Shown: positions 56,080 through 64,000 of the stretch, in pieces
Numbering within the stretch: position 1 is the stretch's first letter
How the letters are laid out: every line of letters starts with the position of its first letter
Source of the DNA: Scleromitrula shiraiana
Lineage: Eukaryota > Ascomycota > Leotiomycetes > Helotiales > Sclerotiniaceae
Assembly (NCBI GenBank): GCA_028455995.1
Contig: JABELC010000006.1
Coordinates: forward strand, 2,232,001-2,296,000
Length of the DNA stretch: 64,000 nucleotides
Reading direction: 5' to 3'
Program-made: the position numbers and the translations under genes
Notes under the pieces: model-generated
Database searches by the model: none
Told to the model about the DNA's origin: nothing
Seen by the model: only the letters and a program-made list of their open reading frames with translations

Positions 56080-57099
56080 ATGGCCGACTTGAATCCCACT
56101 ATCGAGGATGTACCAAGAATAGCTCACAAACTATTACGCTTCAAAGGTCAATGCTTCAAGTGTCGAAAACGGGGCCAAATGGCAAGAAATTGCTCGTTTG
56201 GATGCCCCTCACGCTCTGTACAGCGAGTTCGTCTTTACAACCTGCCCGCCGAAATTCTTCAGCTAGTATGTGACTACCTGATTGATTATTTCGAATGGCG
56301 CGAGCTTTTTACCACAGGATGAATGAAGAACTTTCGTCTTACTTGCAGACTGATTCGGACTAAAACACAGGACTTCTTTGCTACAAAATTCTTCGGCTCG
56401 TTTCGTCTACATTTCAGTCCTACTGGGCTGTCCAGGCTCACCAACATCTCCAATCATCCACTTTCTGCTTCCAAAGTCCGGCACATATCAGTTTCAGCTT
56501 TTCATCAAAACTCGTTCGGAAGAGACGCAGACACATGTACGTGGCTGGATGAAAGAACGCGTTCCAAACGCCATATTCTAAACAAACGGACTGAGAAGGC
56601 CTTCATTGCGCGTTCTGCTGCGGACGAAATCATTATGACATCAGCATTTGAGAAATTCTTGCATCTTCAGACATTTGTTCTACAGGATATTAGTGTTGTA
56701 GACAAGTACGATTCCATATGACTGAAGCACAATGTCGAGGGACCATCACCGAATCATATGTTCTTTGTGGTGCGATCGAGTTTGTCTTCTACTAATGTGC
56801 GCCCGAAAGAAATACTCATGCTAGCCGACCTCTGTGATTATTTCGAAGGAGTCCATGTATCCACTTTGTTAGTGCCACAACCGGTGCTAGCTTGTTTCTC
56901 TGAGTTGCAAGCACTGCCCAACAAACTCGCGACAAGTACACCATATCATCTAGAAAGAATTCAAATCACACACATTCTTCTTCAGTATCTATTACGACCT
57001 TTTGTCATTGAATATCCATATCAATACTCTCTTCCTCCCTCCACTTTTCCCACTTGCCCTTCCCGGTTTTCTCTATCAACCCCTTACTCCAACAACTAA
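56080..57099 (+). pseudogene. Zinc-knuckle plus F-box protein frame with two TGA stops
   Basis: One frame of about 340 codons from ATG 56080, broken only by TGA at 56320-56322 and TGA at 56719-56721. Residues 29-42 read CFKCRKRGQMARNC, a retroviral-Gag-type knuckle CX2CX4HX4C in which the His is replaced by Gln. An F-box follows (RLYNLPAEILQLVCDYL...ELFTTG, stop, MKNFRLTCRLI) and leads into the usual downstream region (ATKFFGSFRLHFS, SKVRHISV). The 3' end is pyrimidine-rich and probably non-coding. F-box proteins are SCF ubiquitin-ligase adaptors. Either a recent pseudogene or, less likely, a frame with introns I failed to place. Confidence 0.65.
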
Positions 57100-57103
57100 C
57101 TGT

Positions 57104-57110
57104 ATATATT
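57104..57110 (+). promoter_or_regulatory. TATA-like element of the 5S rRNA gene
   Basis: TATATAT lies about 29 bp before the first base of the 5S gene, the spacing used by fungal 5S genes that need an upstream TATA-like box in addition to the internal box C. Confidence 0.6.
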
Positions 57111-57132
57111 CTCTAAAAGAACAATGGTCTTC

Positions 57133-57251
57133 ACATACGACCATAGATCAAGGAGAATTGGGCATCCCGTCCGCTCTGCCATACACAAGCCTTGAATCGG
57201 TGGATTAGTAGTTGGGTGGGTGACCACCAGCGAATCCCCACTGTTGTATGT
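57133..57251 (+). rRNA. 5S ribosomal RNA
   Basis: The 119-nt sequence has the ascomycete 5S hallmarks: 5' ACATACGACCATA, TCCCGTCCGCTCT, AAGCC, and the box C region TAGTAGTTGGGTGGGTGACC followed by AGCGAATCCCC. The ends ACATACGAC and GTTGTATGT pair fully (one G-U) as helix I. CAAGG at 57149-57153 pairs with CCTTG as helix II. T-runs follow at 57254 and beyond as a Pol III terminator. The gene stands alone between protein genes, as is usual where 5S genes are dispersed instead of sitting in the rDNA repeat. The intact helices argue for a working copy. Confidence 0.93.
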
Positions 57252-57957
57252 ACATTTTATTTTGCTTTTTTGGCCTAGCTTGGTCCCAGAGAAAGGGGAT
57301 AGATACCAGCCTACTGGCTTCCCTTTTTTATATCCTCATTTCGAATGATGTTAAACGTCCCAAAAGGAGTATAAAGATTTTTCTTTATGGTCTCTGTATT
57401 CATTTCACGCACTCCACTTCTTCTACTTCAACCTCCCCAATAATTGCAAGAGAACACCTACAATTCCCAGCAAAACGACTAGTATTTTGAAAACTACTAC
57501 CTGATACTATACCACGATATTTCACATCGCCTCAAGATCGCTTGCATGAAAATGAAGCCAGTCCGAGGTGCGATTCCCCGCATGATGATCTTTTACGTTA
57601 GAATAGGCTTGGCAAGACCTATCGTGGCACAGCCCATGATTACGAGCGTAGATCTCCTTGTTTACCCTCACGATATTAAAATCCTTCTCTTTATGATGGT
57701 GTCTGTCCCTTGCTATTGACATACTTCTAGTATTTGGCATTAAATAAATGAGTGGTTGAACCTTGCTACTTGGTGCTTGTGGTATAATGATAGGAGAGAG
57801 AGGCACGGTTAAGGCTGCCGGCTTGGTGCTCAACCTCGACATTAACATAGTAAAAGCTTACTTCACGTCATTTTTAAGAATACAATGAAGTTTTGAAATA
57901 TTTCTAAATATAAAAGACGCACAATTTCCGGAAATATGATGAAGCCAATCATTCAAA
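57252..57957. other. Intergenic, nothing recognised
   Basis: Starts with T-rich 5S terminator sequence. A 108-codon minus frame at 57522-57848 shows no domain and is not supported. Confidence 0.45.
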
Positions 57958-58896
57958 ATGTACTCTCACTTACCACTTATCACAGCACTACTAGTGCCAC
58001 TCGCATATACACAATCCGATTCATTAGTAGAAAGTTCCGGGACCGGACCAGGACCTTCATCGAATGCCTCATATTTCGAGCAATACAACCAGAATCCAAA
58101 TGCCACAGGTGACGGCTTCATAGTCGCTGCCAATACATCTTACCTGCCCATGCAACTCACTACCGTGGAATGGGAAACACGCATCAACGTTACCGAAGTC
58201 CCTTGGACTGATAACCAAACTGTAACGAACACAGTAATATCCCTCAATGCACCCGAAAGCGCGTTCCCCGCCAATTCCTCGTGGGATACTTGTGTAGTTC
58301 TCTTCACGAACCTCCCTAGAAATGTAACGGTTGATGGTCAAGATGATTCCGGATATTGTAATTCAGTGTTGGGTGAAGATTGCATAAGTAATTTTACTTC
58401 TGCTATTGGCTTAGCTAGGGCGAGAGCGGCATCGAGAAATGCTACGGGGGTTTGTGGGGGAATTTTGTTTGATGATTTTCCAAGTCAGTGTATGGGATCT
58501 ATACTTGTTGGATCTTTTTCTCAGAGTACGTGTCCATCAAATATTCTCTTGAGTGGTCATTTAGTAGACTTTTACTGACTTAATGAAGATATTTATCCGA
58601 ATCAAACTAATGGCTCAGCTTGGGTTTACGAATCCAGCGAGCCTCACGATTCCAGTAATTTGACATTCTATGAAGAGGCTGTGACCAGAATCTGGCCGAT
58701 GATGTTGATCCAGAGTCCTAAAAATTCATTTGATGGCGGAGCTGGATTTACAGGGGCGAAGATGAGTTGTCTAAGGGCGAGGAATATCACGAATGGGAGT
58801 AAAGAGGTAGATAGTGTGCCTGGAGCGGGTAGTAGACTTATGCTTGAAGGATGGGCGCTGATGATCGTTGTTGGCGTGATGGGTTTGTTGTTGTAA
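57958..58896 (+). CDS. Secreted glycoprotein with probable GPI anchor
   Basis: Two exons, 57958-58525 and 58589-58896, with a 63-bp intron; 876 nt encode 291 residues. Signal peptide at residues 1-18 (HLPLITALLVPLAYT). The body has about ten N-x-S/T sites and several Cys (WDTCVVLFTN, GYCNSVLGEDC, GVCGGILFDDFPSQC). The C-terminus ends in a small-residue region (DSVPGAGSR) and a hydrophobic tail (WALMIVVGVMGLLL) typical of GPI attachment. Reading the first exon through its donor gives a false stop at 58576. No enzymatic motif recognised. Probably a cell-wall or plasma-membrane surface protein. Confidence 0.82.
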
Positions 58897-59552
58897 TCAG
58901 ATAACTTGAAGGCGTCGAAACAGTGGTGGGTAACATCTATACGAATACCCTCAATTTTAAATACATAGTAAATCTTTGAAAATTAATTATTACACTACTC
59001 GATTGAATTAAAATTGAAGCGCACAGAAAAGACAGAATCTCAGGCTAGTCGGGGTAATTGTACTAGTAGTTGTATTGTTGAAGTTCAAGTTGTTGATCTA
59101 AAACTACTAGCACTAGTAGCCTGAGGTGACGAGGAGGACTATAAGAGAATTTATTATAAAATATAAATAATTTAAATTTAAAAATTTATTCACGACTCGG
59201 AGACATTTTTTTAAATCGAAAATTTTAATTGTAAATATATATTTTAATAATTTTTTTAACACTACTAGTAGTACTAGTAGTATCATGATGATACTAGTAC
59301 TAAATTTCAAGTTTTTTTGATGAAATTTTTATTTATACAAATTAAACTTTTCATAATCATGATGTTTATAAATTCTTTTCCATTAAATATAATTTAAAAT
59401 TGATAAAGTTATTAAAATTAATATAAAAGTAAAAAGATATATTTAGGGTGTTTTGAAGCGATTTGCGTATTTTGCGCGTGCTTCAATGTTAATTTAACCG
59501 AGTACACTACTTCATAAGCCCAGTCCCAATGTTGCATTGATCAATGTCAACT
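58897..59552. other. AT-rich intergenic region with CTAG palindromes
   Basis: Contains CTCAGGCTA (59039-59047) and its inverted copy TAGCCTGAG (59117-59125), enclosing CTAG-rich sequence. A second palindrome lies at 59261-59301 (ACTACTAGTAGTACTAGTAG, then ATCATGATGATACTAGTACT). It resembles patches near 17520 and 17740. Confidence 0.55.
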
Positions 59553-59679
59553 TTAAAATATCCGATCCCACACTTTCTTGACAAGAGATTTATCTTCCTC
59601 CATGCCTCCAGATGACTCCTTCCATTTGCGTATTGACTCCAATTCAGGCTCGAAATTGATGCTCTCTAATGGAATTACT
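59553..59679 (-). other. Out-of-frame C-terminal tail of the permease
   Basis: Reads GSKVIPLESINFEPELES, then a Lys/Glu-rich cytosolic tail ending WDRIF before TAA 59553-59555. It belongs to the permease by family pattern but is one base out of frame with it. Confidence 0.6.
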
Positions 59680-61585
59680 TTAGATCCAAGGAATATCTTG
59701 AAGAATACGTATAATACTGCGGTTCAATAATTAGCTTTTGTTCGATCATAAAGCTCTTGGATAACATACCAATGAATATTGCGATGTTGATATAATATGT
59801 CAAGAATCCGGACGCGGTGAAGTTTCCAGGAAAGAAGACCGCATATCCTACGCCAGCATGTTAGTAATGAGGGTTGGCTTTAGAGCTTTATGGTTTTTAC
59901 CTGAGAATAGAATGATCAGGAAGATGATAAATCCAGTTATCCCTGCAACATATGGCTGCAGGGGACTCTTGTAAGGTAGGGCTGTAATTGAGTTAGTGAT
60001 GCTCCAGTGAGATCGCACGAGAAAGTAACTTACCATCGCGAGAAATGCCTTGCTTCTTCAAGGCATAGAAAAACCTGAGATATGTAACCTCGATAACAAC
60101 CCATCCAATCAATCCTGCTACTGTAGTGATATTGACGAACCATCCAAAGACCACTGATGCCTGGTTGCTCACAACCATATATACAAGAGGTGATGGAAGG
60201 ACACTCAATCCCACAGCATACCATGGAGTACCAAATCTATTGCATCTCATGAAGATTTTTGGGGCATGGCCATCTGCACTCAATCCGTATAATGTGCGGG
60301 ATGCTAAGAAGATGCAAGCAGATCCACTACTGATAGCAGATGTACATACAACGGCGTTGATGATGGAAGGAAGAACTTTGATTCCAGCTGCTTGGAAGGC
60401 AATGACAAAAGGTGACGATGCGGCTGTTCCGGTGGAGGCCGAGAGTGCTTTACTGTCGTAAGGTCTAAAAATGTGTCAGTAATGTTGTATGCTTAATAGA
60501 TGAAAAGGATCTTACACAATCATTCCTACAATTAAAATACTCAGTACGTAGAAGAAGAATACGCGGAAGAAAGTCTTCTTGGTAGCGTCCGGAATGATTT
60601 TTCGAGGATTTGTTGTTTCGGTCCCAGAGAGTGCCACAACCTGGATGTTTCCATAACTGAAGGCTGCACTAATAAGAGACGACCAGAAAGCAAGGAATCT
60701 TCCAGTACTGCCGCTAACAAGATATTCATTGAAAGCTCCCGGATTGTTCCAGTATGTAAATCCAAGTCGTTCTCCTTTCGGTCCACCACCAAGATCAACG
60801 ACAAGTCCAGCAATGATTAAGCCAATGATAAGAGCAATTTTCATAGATGCGAAAATTACTTCAGACTAGCGAGTGTTAGGTCAGACATGTGAAAAAAGAA
60901 AAGGAGAAGCAAAAATCTTACTTCGCCGTACATCCGAACACCACAAAAGTTCAGGCAAACGATCACTACCAAAAAGACTGTAATCCACACCGCTGGATTG
61001 GTAGTCGAGTCCCAGAATTGTATGAGCGTTGCAGCTGCAGAAAGCTCGGCAGGAACCGATATAGACATCGTGTACCAAAAATTCCATCCCGTTGCAGCCC
61101 CCAGTGCTGGCTCTACAAATGCGGTTGCATGGCGGACAAACCCACCAGTTACTGGCATAAATGCAGTAATCTCACCGGTTGTATACTGATGTTCATATGG
61201 TTAGTCATGTCTTCAAATGTTTGAATTCTGTATACTTACGCTGACTCCTGCAGTCACAAATCCCATAAAGATATATGCAAGCCATGCGCCAGCGGGGCCA
61301 GCTAAAGCGATTGTCTTTCCCGAGCTCAAGAATAGGCCGGTTCCCTAAGTGATGTTGTAAGTCCTTAGAGTTATCATTTCGTTATCAATTGCCCCTTACA
61401 ATCATTCCGGCAATCGCTATCATGTTGATGTGACGCCCCTTCATGTTTCGTTTGAGCTCCTCTCCCGCCGGCACACTCTCACTTGAGCCCAGCTCGGCAT
61501 CACTATCAGCCGCTGGATATGAAAATGTATCCGCCTTCATGGTTGATGATTTGGGACCTGCCGATTCTCTTAGACCCGAAGACAT
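59680..61585 (-). CDS. Amino-acid permease (APC/YAT family), frame broken near the C-terminus
   Basis: Eight exons (minus): 61400-61585, 61240-61344, 60922-61185, 60516-60865, 60034-60464, 59901-59981, 59770-59847 and a last exon starting at 59717; introns are 51-56 bp. As read, a TAA at 59680-59682 gives 510 residues. Family marks are GTGLFLSSGK after the first helix start, MPVTGGFVRHA, SEVIFASMKI, SSGSACIFLASRTLYGLS and KSPLQPYVAG. It is a 12-helix plasma-membrane amino-acid/H+ symporter. In the last exon the frame VLYVFF shifts by one base at 59700-59701 into QDIPWI-stop. The expected tail (KIFLGSKVIPLESINFEPELES) is open in the other frame to a TAA at 59553-59555. Confidence 0.85.
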
Positions 61586-62159
61586 AGTAACAAATCAATC
61601 AAAAAGTCACGTTTGATGACACTTTGGGGTAAGATGAGTAAAATCCCAATGTCAAGGGGCCAGAATCGACCTGTTATATGACTCAAGGGTTCAAGATTTT
61701 CTATTGACACCACAGGCTCCATTTTCGAACAGGCATGGTTGGTTTACCTTGACAATCTATGCTTTCATGGTATCTTGAAGTGGCTCCAAAGTGGGTGTAA
61801 GATGGAGAAGATAAGAATTTATCATCGCTGTTTAAAAGCGATAGGCAATTTCTCGGTGTTTATTAGAACACCGATGGATGTGCACAGGGCTTTGACACTA
61901 ATTCCTCAGGGTGTTTAGCGACCTCGGTGTTCAAGATGATAAATTGAACCCCACTAAGATCTCACGATAGCTTCTAGAAACCCACTTTCTCAAGATCAAT
62001 TATGTAAAGTCTCCAGGGGTGGTATGGACAATGACCAGATCAAGTTGTGATCTAAATAATCATAAAGCAGTAGCTCTGATATAAGCAAAAGCATCACCTC
62101 AATTATCTATTGAGGCCAGTCAATCAATCCATCCTTCCGTTGCTGGACATTCGAACAAG
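61586..62159. promoter_or_regulatory. Divergent promoter, permease / aldo-keto reductase, with GATA sites
   Basis: 574 bp lie between two start codons on opposite strands. It contains GATAAG at 61810-61815, an inverted GATAA (TTATC) at 61819-61823 and GATAA at 61938-61942. In fungi, AreA/NIT2-type GATA factors activate amino-acid permease genes through such pairs. A palindrome TCGGTGTT-6-AACACCGA lies at 61853-61874, with a third CGGTGTT at 61925-61931; a CGG/CCG palindrome is the form bound by Zn2Cys6 regulators. Binding is inferred. Confidence 0.5.
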
Positions 62160-63938
62160 ATGGCTGTGGAATATCAGGATGAGAAGTCTCCAGCGAAAGC
62201 TGCTCATGTCAACATGATGACGGATTGTATAATTGCCAATATGCCAGTAGAAGGGCTGCGTTCAATACTTAGAGGTTTACTAGGAGAGAATACTTCAAAC
62301 ACAGCAGGTCTTACAAAACTAGCATCACGATACCTCGCAAACACACGACCCTCATCCATACCAGAGCTACTTACCCTCTCTAATGGAGTACCAAAACCAA
62401 ATCAAGACTTGCAGAAGATACAAAGCAGATACCGGTGCTTGATGGGATGTGGATTTGGGTTCGAAAGCGTGGAGCTCCTCACAAATGTCATACAACAGAT
62501 ACAAAAGTTGGAGTGGGATGAAAAAACTCCCGAGGGGGAAGAATTTTTGGATGTTCTAGCGACTATTGATGGAGATATTGTGCAATCAACAACAGCAGTA
62601 TATAAACTTCTCCTGACTAGTTCAGGAATGCGACCTATGACAGAGGGCGAATCCCAAATCATCGCGGCTTTAAAAAAAGCATTATATGCATGCAAAGGAA
62701 ACGATATCGCGCACAGTAGAGATTTTGCTTTCGATCGCGGCTTGTGTTGTCTCGAAAAGCTCTTGGATGGAACTAATAATACGGATTTAGATCGCAAGAA
62801 GGAAGAAGTACCGCCTACAACTGGGTTCCGTTCCTCCAAAAGTTCACTTGAATCATTTCAATTGGGTACCGCCGAAGTACCCAGAATGTTCATGGGTTTG
62901 TGGCAGTTTTCTAGCCCCGCCTGGGGTACAGCCTCTAAACTAAAGATTGATCGTCACTTCAGGAAACATGTTGACGCTGGTCTCATCGCGTATGATATGG
63001 CAGACCATTATGGCGATGCTGAAGTCACATTTGTAAGGGATATTTCTTAGTTGTAAGGAACATGACTGTTAACATTTCTAGGGCCAATTTAGATCTACAC
63101 AAAGCGATTCAGACAAGATCTATTGTGCGACGAAATGGGCAGTTTTTGAACCGATTCAGGTTACCAAAGAAGTTGTAGATGCACAGGTATCCGAACGTTT
63201 GACGGCAATTAACTCTACCAGTGTCGAATTACTCCAATTTCACTGGCAAGATGTATGTTGAATCTAGTAGATTCAAATGATCATATATACTAACCAAGAA
63301 TGTAGTACAATGACCATCAATATGTACAAGCAGCACGCTTACTAGATGAGCACCCTGATGTTCAAAGTCTGGGTCTCTGCAATTTTGATTCAGATCGCAT
63401 GTGCGAAATCTTAGAAAGCGGTGTTAAGGCAGTTTCCAATCAGGTTCAGTTCTCTCTGATTGACCTTAGACCAACTTTCAAGATGGCAGAGAGTTGTAGG
63501 AAACACAACGTCAAACTCCTTACTTACGGTTCACTTTGTGGTGGATTTTTGGCAGACAAATGGGTTGGGAAACCTTCTCCAAACCTGTTCGACCAAAATA
63601 TGACTCCCAGTCATCGCAAATATTTTGAAATGATTACTATATGGGGAGGCTGGTTACTTTTTCAAGAATTACTCCAAGTGCTTGCATCCATTGGCACAAA
63701 GTACAAGGTTTCTGTTTCGAGCGTTTCGATTAGATGGGTGCTTGATCATGACTATGTGGGAGCTGTGATTATTGGCGCAAGAATGGGGATTAGTGAACAC
63801 GTTGATGAGAACCTGGCAACATTTTCTTTCAAGCTGGATGAGGAGGATAAGTCTGCCATCCAAAATGTATTGGATAGGTCGAGGGCGAAGGATGTGTTTC
63901 AGGCAATGGGTGATTGTGGTGCAGAATATAGACAATAA
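62160..63938 (+). CDS. Aldo/keto reductase with a long N-terminal helical extension
   Basis: Three exons, 62160-63032, 63082-63252 and 63306-63938; introns are 49 and 53 bp, and 1,677 nt encode 558 residues. Residues about 235-558 form the AKR barrel: FMGLWQFSS, catalytic Asp279 and Tyr284 in YDMADHYGDAE, Lys309 in YCATKW, His345 in QFHWQD, then NQVQFSLIDLRP and the coenzyme-binding GAVIIGARMG. All four catalytic residues are present. Residues 1-210 are a helical segment (MPVEGLRSILRGLLGEN, RYRCLMGCGFGFESVELLTNVIQQI, RDFAFDRGLCCLEKLL) that ordinary AKRs of about 330 residues lack. The gene shares a promoter with the permease. Confidence 0.85.
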
Positions 63939-64000
63939 TTTAGTAATATATATGCATCGAGTTGGAGACATTTTTCGCCCATCTAATTATAATAATATTC

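Noticed and set aside
57522..57848. 108-codon frame on the minus strand
   Set aside because: No recognisable domain, no promoter context and low-complexity composition.

Overview
The window is nuclear DNA of a filamentous ascomycete. Genes carry many short introns (about 48-140 bp, GT-AG, with CTAAC/CTGAC-like branch sites), lie close together on both strands, and encode typical Pezizomycotina families. Protein content and AT-rich patches suggest a leotiomycete, perhaps Sclerotiniaceae (inference from family resemblance only). Several splice structures were worked out by hand; where exon lengths sum to an exact multiple of three this is stated.

Layout. 1-600: 3' exon of an unknown gene. 2930-4450 (-) gamma-butyrobetaine dioxygenase-like and 6272-7409 (+) the mitochondrial thiamine pyrophosphate carrier form a divergent pair, separated by a degraded AT-rich element (4817-6137) with terminal inverted repeats and a 9-bp target duplication. 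8015-12090: an uncharacterised acidic protein and an ELMO-domain protein. 12726-16813: a decayed NLR-type (NB-ARC/TPR) gene. 18395-21373: a MAPEG protein whose start codon is split by an intron, and NAD-dependent methylene-THF dehydrogenase. 22205-25802: MMS19. 26390-28300 (-): three truncated relics side by side (rhodopsin-like membrane protein, beta-lactamase-type hydrolase, MFS transporter). 29401-31914: two unknown proteins, one with long in-frame hexanucleotide repeats. 32347-35251 (-): dipeptidyl aminopeptidase B. 36544-39201 (-): a GNAT acetyltransferase and a secreted/membrane Ser/Thr-rich protein. 39202-41500: AT-rich, without genes. 41520-44490 (-): CorA-like pseudogene. 45663-47585: cytochrome P450. 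48105-50600: divergent pair PXMP4-like / RPF2. 50960-51839 (-): BTB protein. 53011-55065: divergent pair EMC3 / SPC2. 56080-57099: zinc-knuckle/F-box frame broken by two TGA codons, followed by a solitary 5S rRNA gene. 57958-58896: GPI-type glycoprotein. 59680-61585 (-) amino-acid permease and 62160-63938 (+) aldo/keto reductase share a promoter with GATA sites and a CGG/CCG palindrome.

Theme. Housekeeping blocks (mitochondrial carriers, CIA targeting, ER translocation, ribosome assembly) alternate with stretches of decayed accessory genes (NLR-type, CorA-like, MFS, hydrolase, F-box) and AT-rich repeat remnants. The stop codons and P-loop changes in the relics are often compatible with C-to-T/G-to-A transitions, as expected if repeat-induced point mutation has acted here. 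No CRISPR, phage or prokaryotic feature is present, and no intact transposase was seen.
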